Assembly: GCF_002099425.1 (NCBI RefSeq)
Contig: NW_018343982.1
Coordinates: 10,513,501-10,577,500 of the forward strand
Length of the DNA stretch: 64,000 bases
Origin: Phascolarctos cinereus
Taxonomy: Eukaryota; Chordata; Mammalia; Diprotodontia; Phascolarctidae
Direction: 5' to 3'
Position numbers and translations under genes: made by a program. Shown piece after piece: positions 48,241-60,057 of the stretch. Under the pieces are notes generated by a model. It searched no databases. It was not told where the DNA came from and saw only the letters and a list, made by a program, of their open reading frames with translations. Each line of letters begins with the position of its first letter. Position 1 is the stretch's first letter.

Positions 48241-48639
48241 CCAATGAACCTTTTCTAACCAGGGCAGTGACACTGACAGCAACTCAGAAAATGACAATGG
48301 ATCTGTTAATTTCAGTTTTTCCTACCATGTTTATTCTTAGTCCCCTAAAGGTGGACTGTAGAAACAAAGCCAGCAGTTGGGAGGTGGAGCTAGAAAAATG
48401 ATTACTTCTTTCAATTCTAGGGAGATAGAAAGACCACTGTAAGGGCCTGAGAGAAAAGAATGGAGGAATAATGTTTAAAATAGAAAGATTAAAAGGGTAT
48501 GAGGATAGTCAGGAGAAGACTTTACTAACTCTGAGGGTCTTAATTTACAGTATATGTTTTGTCTAAACACTGATTTCATCTGTGTAAGGAATCCCCAGTA
48601 TGAAGACATCCACCAAGTATGCAGTCTTTAACAGTTACT

Positions 48640-48765
48640 GGGAGCACCAACAGGTCAAATGATGTGTACGCCATAGTACATTAGTGTATGAGGCAAGATA
48701 TGAAACCTCATCTTCTTGATTCCAAGGCCAGTCTTTTACCTACTACACCAGGCTCTTTCTCAGTA
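48640..48765 (-). mobile_element. SINE/MIR remnant
   Basis: The segment 'aacctcatcttcttgattcc' to 'tttacctactacaccaggc' is the inverted 5' part of a MIR-like SINE. 48770-49185 shows nothing else. Confidence 0.55.
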
Positions 48766-49189
48766 TATCACTCCCCTCCCTCCCCTCCCCCCAAGATAAA
48801 GCAAAACTTACTCAGGGAAAAATACATATGATGTATCACAGAGAAATAAGGACAACAAAGTCCTGGTATTAATTAAATCTTACTCTACTGTAGTAAAAGT
48901 GATAAAGAAATGCTTCAGGATAGGGCCAGGTCAGAAGGGATAACTGATAGGAGAATATGCTTTTCAAGTTGGCAGGGAATCTGGGAACTGGGAAGTTCCA
49001 CGGTGATTTGCAAACATTTTGAACAGTAATAAATATAGGTACAAATAAAATGTAGGTGTTCCTAGTTCTAGGAACCATACCTCTTTCAGGGTAGAAACTC
49101 CTTTTCTAACCCTGCTTCAGAATAAAAGGATGAGAAAAATTAACATTTTTTAATACTAGATGAGCATATAAGCATTAGAACACACATTA

Positions 49190-49350
49190 ATTAAACCAGC
49201 TTTTATTGAGTGCCCACTATCAACAGAAGAACACTAGAAAAGCAGAGGTAAGGGATATACACAAAGAAATAGCCTTAAGTTGTTATCTTTAGAGAGTTGT
49301 AGTCTATTGGGAAAAAAGCACATATCTACAACTGCAAAATAAAAAACAAG
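49190..49350 (-). mobile_element. L2 3' tail
   Basis: Inverted and diverged: 'cttttattgagtgcccac', 'agaggtaagggatatacac', 'gagagttgtagtctattggg'. A weak MIR-like piece follows at about 49515-49620. Confidence 0.55.
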
Positions 49351-49899
49351 GTTCTATGAGCTGTATATTGATCTCTCAATGAAATCCTCTAACCATAGTT
49401 CATAATCACAAATTCACTGAATTTGGTCAAATTACAGAGGCATTCATTTGAAAACTTGGCTACCCTCCTCACTTTTTAAAAAAGAATAAATGAACCACAA
49501 ATTGAATTTGGGTGTCACAGATCATTGAATCTTAGGAGTGTTAAGAGACTTTCACAGATAATTTAGTTTTATCTCTTCTCATTTTACATATTAGAACACC
49601 AAGAATTGTTTTTCAAATTTCATGAAAAAGTCAACTACTCAGTTATCCCAGCAAAACAAACAAAGCTGTAGAAAGTTCACTTTGATCAGTCTGATGCAAA
49701 CTGAATCACTAAGTTCAGAGTAGATGTGTGATCACTTATATGAGGTTAATCAAGAAAGATACTGTGGAATCAGCAAAGAAAAGGAAAATTAATCCCAGGT
49801 AAGCAAACTAAAATGACAGGGATAGGTTTGTACATCTGTAATAATCCTTTATAGCACCTAGGAGAGAATTTTTAAAAATACTAGTAATTTAACTGAATT

Positions 49900-50290
49900 T
49901 TTGAGCATGGCAATGACACAATAAAAACAGAAGGAAAACTATTCTAGCACCTGTATGCCACAAGAAAGATTCTGAAATGTTCAGGGCTTGATGTAACAAA
50001 CACAATGTCATCCACAAAAAAGAGAATCCATCTTCAACTTGAACTCTGTATTAGATCTTCCACAATAGTGGCAAATACCTTTAGTGACCATATCTCTCAA
50101 TATTTTATGTCTCTTGTGATTATCAAAAGGTCCTACAAGGTTCTCTCTGCTGCTGTGTTTCAAGTAATCTTGTATAGTACATGCAGAGAAAATACCTCAT
50201 CAGAAAAGAGTATTTATGGTGGTATTTTGCTCTCCCATATCTTGTACGAAAATATTGTAGCTGATGTCTATATCCTTTCTTTCACCCATA
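49900..50290 (-). mobile_element. RTE-type LINE fragment (reverse transcriptase core)
   Basis: The minus-strand reading near 49960-50010 gives FVDDIVFVTSSPEHFR, which matches the FADDIVLIS-SPEEL active-site block of RTE-clade reverse transcriptase (first Ala replaced by Val). The rest of the segment is degenerate. Confidence 0.55.
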
Positions 50291-50559
50291 TTCCATTTTT
50301 CATTTATTCATAACTAGCACATAGTAGGCATTTAATCAGTGCTTACTGAAATAAATTGCAGGGCATTACACTAGGTACTAGGGATAGGGACATGGACTGA
50401 TCCAGTGAATTTTATTGAAATAGTATACTCCCCAATCAGGAAACTTAGAATGGCATGTTTTCTGCACTTTGTAATTTTAAGAGGATTGCCTGAGAGGAAT
50501 GACTTTTGAACATGGCCAGTGCGTTAGAGCTGAACCTTGAACCCAGATCTTCTTAGCTC

Positions 50560-50880
50560 CAAGGCCAGCTAGGTCCCTGTCTGCTACACCTTTTAGGTGT
50601 TGAGGATACAAAGACATAAATGAAATAATCCTTGCCTCAAGGAGCTTACATTCTATTGGGTAGAATACAACCTGTTCACAAGTATAATTGAGGAAAGAGA
50701 GACAACTAACTACTGGAGAGGTAAATGAAGGCTTCACAGAAATGGCTGACAGTGAGTAGAGTCTGAAGGGAGACTAGGATTCCAAGAACTGAAAAGAGGA
50801 AGAGGACAGGGCACCCTTTGGGAATATATGGAGGTTGAAAATGGAACATAGAGTTCAGGAAACTGCTTTCCAGTCTAGCA
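50560..50880 (-). mobile_element. L2 3' end
   Basis: Inverted: 'ggtgttgaggatacaaagac', 'tgcctcaaggagcttacatt', then 3' UTR-like 'ctgaagggagactaggattc'. A piece of L2 tail in the other direction is seen at 50295-50345. Confidence 0.65.
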
Positions 50881-50937
50881 AGAACATAGTTTGTTAATAG
50901 TAATAATATTAAAAACTTTAGTCAAAAGGTATCTAGG

Positions 50938-51108
50938 AGGGGCAGCTAGGTGGCGCAGTGGCACCAGCCCTGGAGTCAGGAGGACCCGAGTTTAAACCCA
51001 GCCTCAGACACTTGACACTAGCTGTGTGACACTGGGGAAGTCACTTAACCCCAAATGCCTCACTCAAAAAAAACCCCAAATAAATAAATAAATAAATAAA
51101 TGAAGGTA
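50938..51108 (+). mobile_element. marsupial SINE, short type, with (AAAT)n tail
   Basis: The head is 'ggggcagctaggtggcgcag' and the body 'agcctcagacacttgacac'. The tail is a run of AAAT units (51077-51103). Little diverged, hence young. Confidence 0.9.
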
Positions 51109-51179
51109 AATAAAACTCCCTAGTGTGGTAGACACCAGATTAAAATGTAATTGGGAAATATTTAACAAAACAAATAAAA

Positions 51180-51430
51180 ATACAACATGAAAATGTTAAT
51201 TTGTGGTTCAATCAACATGCAACTCACAGATATTTCCATGAGTTTGTCATCACTAATGTAGTGTTTTATCTACTCCTCCCAGAGGTCTGTCATTTTTACA
51301 TTTTATAAGCAAGCCACCTCAGTTTTTATCCAAGTCACTGATAAAAATGGTCAACACAGGATCAAATACAGATCCCTAGGATATTCCACCCTAGATCTCC
51401 TTTGAAACTGATATAGTGAAGTGGAATTAT
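51180..51430 (-). mobile_element. CR1/L3 LINE fragment
   Basis: The stretch 'tccaagtcactgataaaaat', then 'gatcaaatacagatcccta' resembles the inverted 3' part of the ORF in CR1/L3 elements. 51430-51660 is unassigned. Confidence 0.45.
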
Positions 51431-51664
51431 TAAAAGCTGCCTTTGTGAGAAGGATTATTAAAGTGTAGTTCTGATATTAAGTTAAAGAGGATGGGATACA
51501 AGAGTAGAGGTAGTGGTAATGGGTTAAGAAAAGGGAATGGATATTTGAGGTGTGAAGAAAGGAGGATAGAATAAATAATTGAGCTGAGGTATATAGCTGG
51601 GGTAGTTCCCATTTGTAAGAAAGATTTTAGAGGCTTGTGGACAGTTTCAATCAAAAACAACTAG

Positions 51665-52130
51665 TTCTTAAGAAAGAGCCCTAGAGGCTAAACCGGCTGT
51701 AACCAGCTGGGTTCAAGGACGGGGCTTCACCCTGGCAAAGGCTTTTCTCCACTGCCCTTGCTTAATAAGCTTATTAAATATGAACTGACACACCCCAAGG
51801 GCGGAGATAGCTGCCATTTTTGAACATGGGCACTTCATGGGCAGAGTTAACAAAACATGCACAAACACGCAATGGGCTGTCCAGGAAGGGTGTAACTCAG
51901 ATGAACCAGATCAATAGTAGCTTTGATGGGTGGAGTATGGATCTTACTAATGGTTTAAAAGTTGTTTCTACCACTGAACCAGAGTCTACCTGCTACTAAA
52001 GTGCGTTGTGCCCGTTATGCCCGCGGAGAAGCATAATAAACGACTCTTCACTCAGTGAAACTGAGTGATTCTTCACTTAGTTTCGTTTTTAACTAGAAGG
52101 CTTTATTTCTCTAAGGCCTTATTTCTAACA
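51665..52130 (+). mobile_element. fossil retroviral solo LTR (family not named)
   Basis: A self-contained, GC-richer block with an AATAAA at 52035-52040 and an end in CA at 52130. Layout fits an LTR on the plus strand with a U3 part to about 51950 and R/U5 after it. No internal retroviral sequence is next to it. The family and exact 5' edge are uncertain; it looks old. Confidence 0.5.
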
Positions 52131-52339
52131 CATTGAATAGCCTCATTTACAATATGTAATTGAAATTTACGTTCCAATTTTTTTTCACAATAGTACAAAG
52201 TTTTCCTGAAGCTTAAGGATGAGAATGAAATTACTAAATTTGCATAACTGGTTAAAAAAAATCAAAACACTACAAGTGATGCAGAACCATTAATAACTAT
52301 TCAATAACTATTTTTTTAAGGAATTAAACACCTACTAGA

Positions 52340-52800
52340 GTGCTTCTGTTGTTTGTCTTTCATTCTTAAAGAGGACCACAAAACCAAGGTGACTTGCAAG
52401 TGAACTGGATTTATGTTAGGGAGTGCAGTCCAAATTCACCAGCCTCACTCTCTAGAGCCATGTGGGTTCAGTGGCGAGATGTAGATCAGGACAACTGGAG
52501 ACTGCCCAGGATGTAATAGGAGACCCCGGCCTTTTTAAGGTCTTTTCCAGGTCTCAATTTAACGGAGGCAATACCCATTCAGTGTTTAAAAGATAGGTAA
52601 GAAAGGAGGCAAAAATTGGCCTCTTTTACTCAGTCCAAAAAAAAAAAAATCAACCTGGGAGAAGGCCCTCAGGGTTTCTGGCCAAAAGAGAGAAACAACT
52701 GCTATTTACATTCACTGAGAGCCACCAGGGACCAAACAAAGACCAAGTGAGGCTTGGGCTGGGACCTATTGTTGTTGTCAATCAATGAAAGTCAGAGTGA
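52340..52800 (+). mobile_element. marsupial interspersed repeat, unclassified
   Basis: The block from 'gttgtttgtctttcattctt', through 'accagcctcactctctagag' and 'ttcagtggcgagatgtagat', to 'aacggaggcaatacccattc' is a repeat I recall from marsupials, probably SINE-like or a LINE 3' end. Family unknown. Confidence 0.5.
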
Positions 52801-52889
52801 TTTGAGTTTAAGGCACAGTCCTTACCCACAAGATATCTAGAGAGATTACAGAGATCAAAATATACATTCCTTCTGGCAGAGAACCCAAA

Positions 52890-55285
52890 GTTAAGGCTAC
52901 TAGGAACATTGTTAAACGCAGGGGATAAAAAGAAAGACAAAAAAGAGCCCCTTGCCCTCAGGGAGCTCACAATCCAGTGAGGGAGAAAACCTGCAAATAA
53001 CTATGTACAAACAAGACACATGATAAAGTGAAGGGAAGCCACTACATCAGGGGAACTGGAAAGGCTTCTTGCCAAAGGTAGGATTTTAGCTGACACTGGA
53101 AGGAAGTTAGGGAAGAACATGGAGAAAGACCATTCTGGGCAGAGGGAGACAATCATTGAAAATTCACAGAATAGGGAGATAGGCTATTACATGTCAGAAA
53201 CCAGAAGAAAGCCCACAAATATTGTAGAGTCCCTGCAAGGGGAATGTAAAATAAGAAGAGAGACCAGGATAAGTAGGGCTTTAAATGCTAAAGAGAGATT
53301 TTACATTTGATCTAGAGATTACAAACGGCATCAGACTTGAACTTGAGGAAAGCCATTTTGACAGCTGAGTGGAGGATCAGAGTGAGAGACTTGAAGCAGC
53401 ATCCAGAAGGCTACTGCAATTGTCTAGTTGTGAGGTAATGAGGGAGTTGTACCAGGGAGATGGCAGTGGGGGGGGGGAAGATGAGTATGTTTATGAGAAG
53501 CTGAGAAGACAATAGACAGGACTTGGCAACACACTGGTGGATACAGGGCAAGAGTGAAGAGTTGAGGATGACACTTAGATTGCAAGTCTGAGTGACTGAC
53601 AGGACGGTGATTTTCTCAACAGCACTATGGAAGGTAGGAAGAGAGAAGGGTTTTGGGAAAAGATAATGAGTTCTATCTTGGACATACTGAGTTTCAGATG
53701 TCTTAGGGACATCCAATTCAAGATGTCTAATAGGCAACTAGAAATGTGAATATGGAGATAGAGCTGGATAAATAGATTTTAAAATCATCTGAATAGAGAG
53801 GATAATTGAATTCACTGGACCTCCTGAGATTACCAAATGACATAGCACAAAAGGAGAGGAGAAAGGGAATAGGACAGATTCTTAAAGGTTACTTTTAGAT
53901 GATGGAGACAAGCAATCAGGCAAGAGAAGAACCAGGAGGCAGCAGTGCTACAAAATCCTAGAGAGAAGAGGATCAGAGAGAAAAGGGTAATCAAAGGTTG
54001 TAGAGAAGTAGAAAAGCATGAGAACTGAGAAAAGACCATTACATTTGTCAATAAAGAAACTCTTGGTAACTTTGGAGTTTGAGTTGAATCATGAGGTGTG
54101 AAGTCAGACTACAGAGTTAAGAGAAGAGTAAGGGGAAAGGAAGTGGAGGCACTGATTATAGATGGCTTTTTAAAGGAGTTTACTACAAAAGGGAGGAGAG
54201 GTATAGGAAGACAGCTATCAGGGATGGACTGATCAAGTGAGTTTTTTGAGGATGGGGGAGAGAGAGATATAGGTATGCAGGAACAAGGAAGACACTAGCA
54301 GAGAGGGAGATAGAAGATTACTGAGAAAGTGGTGGGGTGGGATGGAATGTAACCACATGTACGAAGAGGGAGTTAAAGAGCCACCTTCATGTGAGACAGG
54401 TGAAGGAGGAGCTTGTGGGAAAGGAATCTGAGTGATGTGAGATGAGTGAAATGAGAAGAAAGGGACAAAAGGGAGTTCTCAGTAAAAGATCTCAATATTT
54501 TTCCAGGGGAGTAGGAAGGCAAGCAGTGGAAAGTTTGAGGAGTGATGAAAAGAATTGGAAAGGCCACTGTGATATGTTGGGTAATGAATCAATTAGAGAG
54601 GTGTAAGAAGACTACCTTGCCTCAGTAAGGGGCCCAGTTGAGATTATGCAACATAAATGTGTAGTGGACCCAGTCAGCATGGTTTTGTGATTTCCTCCAG
54701 TCTATTTCAGCAATACATGAATAGGAGCAAAGATAATAGATGGTAGAGTAATCCAAGGCTGGGGAAAGATCAGTGATAGGACAAGGGACTTCAATGTAGA
54801 AGATAGAGTAGAATTGAACTGTTTCATCATGGGATCAAGGTGAAGAAGGTAGGAGAGTATAGTCAGTGCAGGAATGATGGCCTGAGAAAGAACTGAGGGG
54901 GAAAGGATTGGTTGTCACAGTGAGTATAAGAACAGGATTAGGGTTGCAAGGCAGAGGGAGAGGCAAAATAACCACAGACTATGATCAGATAAAAGGATTC
55001 CCAAGTTCATGAACATGGAAGTGGAACCCTAGTAAGTGATGGCAAGATCAAGGGTATGACCATCTCTGTGTATAGCTGAGGTAGGGTGGAGGAATAGGCA
55101 AGTCACAGGCAAAGAATAGGGTTTAGGAACTAGGAAGTTAGGATGTTTTAGGGAGTTATCAATTGAGGCCAAGAGCTGGGAAGGAGAGAATGACTGTGAG
55201 ATAAGCACTTAACTCACTGAGGAAGGAGGGAATGGGTGGGTAGATAATAGCTAAAAGAATCTGGGTGAAATATGGATTGAATTAC
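52890..55285 (-). mobile_element. long L2 LINE copy (about 2.4 kb)
   Basis: It runs from the inverted tail ('gccctcagggagctcacaat') through the 3' UTR-like and ORF2 C-terminal part ('aggctactgcaattgtctag'). It continues through the reverse-transcriptase area ('gagttctatcttggacata', 'ttggtaactttggagtttg') to the upstream ORF2 ('cagtcagcatggttttgtg'). The minus-strand reading at 53411-53737 matches the L2 CDISTW/LGVILDSSL-type region (...ILNSSLLPCIHQ). Broken in many places. It is the longest L2 in the window. Confidence 0.8.
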
Positions 55286-55299
55286 ATAAAATTTTTTGC

Positions 55300-56190
55300 A
55301 CAGACTTCACTCTACTTCTAGCTGAGGTTCGTTTGGGTCTTGGCACTACTTGCGTCATGGCCTTGGTTTTCCCCAGGTTTGCCCCATTCTTTGGTGCTTA
55401 GGGAGTGATGGGGGCCTGAAGCCTTGTTAGTCTCAGCTTCTTGTCTGTGGCGGAGCCTCAGGCTGTGGACACAGTCTCTTCCCACCCCCCTTTTCTCCAT
55501 CCTATTCCCCTCCTCAGAAACCCGGCTGTCTGTAGAGCTTCTGCATGAAAGCTGCTTGGGACTCTTTACTAGTTCATCACTAGCTGCAGAGTGTTTCCTT
55601 TTGACATCTTTGTCCTATCTGCATAACTTTTATTGTGGGAATCAGAGTTCTGGATATCTATCTAGAGAAACACCTGGATCACAGTCTTTCATGGCAGCAT
55701 CCAGAGAGCCAGATGTGCCTGCTATTGAGCACAGAACAGGTGGGCTTCTAGGCAAGATGTCTTTGCCAACTGAAATGCATTATTGGGCATTCAGTTATAA
55801 TGATGTACTGGAGGATCCCACTCAGATCACTCTGCCTTCATCTGACATGTGCAGTTAGGTTCCGTGGAAAAAGCCAGTCATCCCAGATCGGAAGTACCAA
55901 CAGCTTTCCAAGGCTGAGGAAGGAGAAAATAGTTTCTCCTTAAACCACTCAGCTTCCAGCGACCAAATGAACAAGGCCCCAGTGGTGAAGGCCAAGGCTA
56001 CACATATCATCATGAATTCCCTGATTACACTACAGACACAAGAGAGCTTCTAGCTCTTTGAACAGCAGGCAGGGCTGACAGGCACTGGACACACTCACCA
56101 TAAAGGCCTCACCACAGAAGAAACCAAGAACCACTGTGTGGCCCAGAGGCAGTCCATGCTGAATTTGTTGAAGTGTCAATTTGTTTGAAG
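55300..56190 (+). pseudogene. KIAA1191: KIAA1191 retrocopy, 3'-truncated and broken
   Basis: From the ATG at 55691 the plus strand reads MAASREPDVPAIEH..., then GKMSLPTEMHYWAFSYND and LEDPTQITLPSSDM. After an in-frame TAG at 55856 it continues VPWKKPVIPDRKYQQLSKAE, then KAPVVKAKATHIIMNSLITL. After a second TAG it reads FEQQAGL and HHKGLTTEETK. This follows human KIAA1191 (MASRQPEVPALE..., VVKAKATHVIMNSLITKQ), as remembered, without introns. 55300-55690 looks like its 5' UTR. Homology stops near 56190, after about 150 codons, where an L2 begins. With two stops and no C-terminal half it cannot make the protein. KIAA1191 itself is a putative monooxygenase; nothing indicates this copy is used. 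Confidence 0.8.
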
Positions 56191-56199
56191 TGTCTGTTG

Positions 56200-56464
56200 C
56201 AGCTTTCTCATCTCTAAGTCCCACCTAAAATCCCACTTCCTAGAAGAATCCTTTTCCAATCTCCCTTAGAGATAGTGTGCTTTTGCTCAGTAATTATTTT
56301 CAGTTTTTCCTGTATAGATCTTGTTTGCACATAGTTGTTTGATGTTGTCTCCCTCATTAGATTGTGAGCTTCTTGAGAGTGAGGACTGTTTTTTGCCTTT
56401 CTATGTATTTCCAGGGCCTAGCATGTGCCTGGCACATAGTAGACACTTAATAAGTGCTTGCTGA
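56200..56464 (+). mobile_element. L2 3' end
   Basis: The order is 'taaaatcccacttcctagaa', 'cctcattagattgtgagctt', 'gtgcctggcacatagtagac', 'taataagtgcttgctga'. A clear L2 terminus. Confidence 0.85.
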
Positions 56465-57435
56465 AAAGAGGGAGAGCCAAGATGGCAGAATAGCAGGAGA
56501 AAGTGGAGCCAACTTTTCTCCTCTCTAACTTTTCCACAGATATCTGGAATTAGTCCTGACTGGTAAATCCAAGAAAAAAACTCACAGTGAATAATTTCCA
56601 CTTAGATTGGCATAGGCACAAAGAGAAGGGAGTATGGGCAGACTGAGGGAGGACCTGTGCCTAGGGTTGAAGTATCAAAGTGACAAGTGGTCATGGCAGC
56701 TAGGTTGTAAACAGATAAAGAAATAAGCTCAGAAGCAAGCTACAGCTATGTGTCTCTGACCCTTGGAATAGAGCTAGGTCTTAACTCTGGCCTCCAGTCT
56801 AGTTTGAACCCTGCATCTGAATAAAGAGAGCAGAAATCCCAAACCAAAGGGAGCCTACAGTTCTGTCATCCCAAACCAGCAGAGCTTTCCAATGGGTTGA
56901 TAGAAGCCAAGTTCGGCAATCTACTGGAACTCCAAACTGTGGCAGTGGCAAACTCACAGCTGTGTTCTTCAGACCCAAACCTAGGTAACCAACTTGCAGA
57001 GCTCAGCCCAGAAGGTGAGTGATCAGACTTTGCCTTCGACCACACTAATCTGGGAGCACCGTAAGACTGATTGTAGGTCCTAACCTGAGTTGTTCCTAAG
57101 ATCCTGAAGAACATTTATATATTCATTACTCCAAGCAAGACCCAAGACCATTTATCCTTTGACCATTTATCAACTGGGGAATGAGTTGGAAGCATACTTT
57201 TTTTAAACTTTATTTTTATGGGGGGGGTGTCTTTTTTCCCTCACAACACGATTAAATGTGGAAATATATTTTGCATGATTGTATATGTATAACCCCTATC
57301 AAATTGCTTGACCTCTCGAGGAGGAGGAAGAGTTTGGAACTCAAAATTACAAAAAACAAATGTTATTTGTTTTTACATGTAATTAGGGAAAAAATTAGGT
57401 ATATTAAAAAAAGAATAAAAAAACCAAAACAAAAC
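56465..57435 (+). mobile_element. L1/HAL1-type 5' UTR joined directly to a 3' tail
   Basis: It starts with the L1-type head ('gagagccaagatggcagaat') and keeps about 650 bases of 5' UTR-like sequence. At about 57150-57180 it changes to ORF2-end/3' UTR sequence, ending 'catgtaattagggaaaaaat' and an A-rich tail. ORF1 and most of ORF2 are missing. Non-coding remnant. Confidence 0.65.
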
Positions 57436-57940
57436 AAAAGTGATTAGAGCCTAGCCTTAATGTAAACTCCAAAGTCAAGAATAAGGCTGGAAGAATGAAC
57501 AAACAATAAAAATCTCACCATAAAAAGCTATTATGAAGACAGATGCTCAAAACACAAATCTAGAAGAGGATAACTCCAGGTATCTACAAAAAAATCCTCT
57601 AAAGAATAATACAGTTTACAAGTTCAACCAGAATTCTTGGAATAAATGAAGAGTATAAAGAGGAGATATAAAATGTTTTTATAAATGAAATGAGAATTCT
57701 AGAGTGAAAAAAAATTATGGTATATGAATGTAATGTAATACTATTTCGCTATAGGAAATGATGAAGCGTACTATTTCACAAAAACTTGAGAAGGACTGGT
57801 GCAGGGTGAAGTGAACAGAACCAGGAAAACATTTTGCATATTAACAACAATATTATAAAGACAACTCAGAATTAGGGATTCTGTTCAACACAATGACCAA
57901 TCATTGCAGAGGACTCCTGATGAAACTATGATACTTGATG
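57436..57940 (+). mobile_element. second degenerate L1 fragment
   Basis: The first half resembles the L1 region before and at the start of ORF1 ('tgaagacagatgctcaaaac', 'caaatctagaagaggataac'). The second half resembles the 3' UTR ('gaagtgaacagaaccagg', 'gactcctgatgaaactatg'). The join is another internal deletion. Confidence 0.55.
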
Positions 57941-57941
57941 A

Positions 57942-58435
57942 GGTCTAGAGGTTTAGGGGTCCTGGAATCCAAAAATTACGACACATGGGTCCTGCTCGAA
58001 AGAATCTGACCCAAGCCTTCTTTCAGCCAAAAACAAGGTTTATTGAAGATTCAACATATTAGCTGGACTCTTAAGGAATCTGAGCATCTGTGGGCTATTG
58101 GCTAGATTATAAGAATCCAGCATCTTAATGGAGACAAGATGGACCTTATATACAGAAAGACTATGGGAGGGATCTAGGAGTGGCCAAGTAGTCTACCAGG
58201 GATGGCCAAGGGAGAATGGAGCCTAGACAGAATTAAAGGTGGGAAGTGGCCCAGGGACATAGGGAGGTCTAGGCTAGGTTAAGGGTAACAGAATTGGAAG
58301 ATTGGGTGTAACCACAATGAAAGGCCAGTTGATGGGATTATAAACCTTAGGGGGAAGGCCAGAGATTAGGCCATGCGGTGAAATCCAGGGTTTTTCCTTT
58401 TTGGGGTCTAGCTCCCATCCTTATCAATACCCACC
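57942..58435 (-). mobile_element. fossil retroviral LTR, copy A
   Basis: About 500 bp, matching the block at 63010-63620 along most of its length (shared 'gacccaagccttctttcag', 'gggagggatctaggagtggc'). Read on the minus strand it has a TATA-like motif near 58148-58153 and AATAAA at 58039-58044, the layout of an LTR. Its U3 end differs from the other copy. Family not named. Confidence 0.6.
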
Positions 58436-58439
58436 TCCT

Positions 58440-60055
58440 GACAGAAACTGAAGTTACAAAATGGAGAAATGACAAAAGAAGATAGATTGATTGCTCCAAC
58501 CCAATCTTCTCCAAGTAGCACACCCCATTCTTCTCTCAAGAAAAAGCCTATTCTGGTTTATTCATGGATCTTCTACTTCCTTACCTGGCCTAGATGTTAG
58601 CAGCATGGACTCTGAAAATGGAAACAGAGACAAAACCCTCATCTAAAAAATGGAGCCTTTTTTGGACCAAGAACCCTTCAGACATCTGACTTGGATTTCA
58701 GTATCCAGTCCTACAGAGGTACAGAGCCATCACTAATGGAGAGCATGCCAGTTCAGGCTACTAGAATTGCAGAGGACCCAGCAGGTGTCTCCCTTTTCAT
58801 ATGAGCAAAGTTGCTTTCCTAGGTGAACCACTGTTATGCAGAGAGAGTATCTTAGACTTCTCTTTCTTCCCATCCACCTTGTACTAGACATAGGAACAAT
58901 GTCATCCATTTACAATTCTGCTGAGGATAATATTCCTGGGGAAGTAGTGATTGTTTCTTTAAATATTTGTAGCAAAGCTTGAATCTTTCTAATGCAGAAA
59001 GACCTACTCTGTAATGTCCCAAAGTTGGTCTGAATAACTTCTCAAAGTAGAGTGAACTATATCCAGTTACTGATCTATAGAACCTGATTGCAGGGGGACA
59101 AGGGAAATAATTAAAATCTAGTAGACTTTATTCTGCATATTTTATTCAAGATAAATATTTGTTTGGTGCTTCTTTTCTTTGATAAATAACATTCCTATTT
59201 TCCATCTTAGTTGCTGGAGCTAACAGCTTCTTAGAGAACACTGCTACTCAGAAAAGAAAAAAAGAGTAAGAAAACCAAAGATTGGGGCAGTTAGGCGGAA
59301 CACTTACTAGCTGTGTGAACCTCGGCAAGTCACTTAACCCCATTGCCTAGCCAAAAAAAAAAAAACGAGTAAGAGACCACTGCTACTCTAGAATCAAAGC
59401 ACTGGTTCAGGAACCCTGTTTCTTGGTTCCTTCCTGGCCAAGAACTGAAACAGGCAGTAGCCTAACAGGAAAAGTCTTTTGGAAGTAGAGACTGCTGCTG
59501 CCCTGTACCACTTAGTAAAAGATATTTAAAAGGTATTATTCATCCTTTGGTTAAGGGCTTGAAGCAGAAGATTTGGTCTGCTCTGTCCAGCCAGTGGATT
59601 TTTCTTTTCGGAAAGACTGAACGCTAAGGATTGTGGTTTGTTGCTGAATTGCTGCCTCCAGTAGATAAAGAAGTGGTCCTTGTTCACTTTAGCAATAGGT
59701 AGCACACTAAGCTCATAGAGACTAATAATGAATTCTGCTAAATTCTTAAGGGAGATTCTGTGCCATGTTTTGTACTGTAGAGGAACTGCTGAAAAAACTA
59801 ATTTTTTTAAAACTTAAAACTTAAAGAAGCTCAGCATAGTCTTCAGTGATCTGAGGGAAATCATCCTGTGACTTTTAACCTCCTCCCCAAGTATTGGCCT
59901 GAATCCTTTCTTACTAGAAAAGGATGAGCTGCTGGGAGAAATAAGAGCTTTTCTCCTTGGGAACTTAAAACTGAGCCATCCCTTTATTCTCCCCTCCCAC
60001 CCAAACAGATGATTGAAATAATAATTTTATTGCTCTTTAAAAAATTTTTTTAAAA
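58440..60055. other. unassigned stretch with one small SINE remnant
   Basis: No retroviral or LINE protein blocks were recognised here although it lies next to an LTR. A SINE with an internal deletion is seen at 59284-59358 ('ggggcagttaggcggaacac' to 'cccattgcctagcc'). The text around 58560-59260 and 59370-59800 has a UTR-like look but I cannot assign it. Confidence 0.4.
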
Positions 60056-60057
60056 AA

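Noticed and set aside
55424-55858. A 144-residue open frame as a novel gene
   Set aside because: Its second half is the N-terminus of a KIAA1191 retrocopy and the first half is the former 5' UTR read through; similarity continues past its stop.
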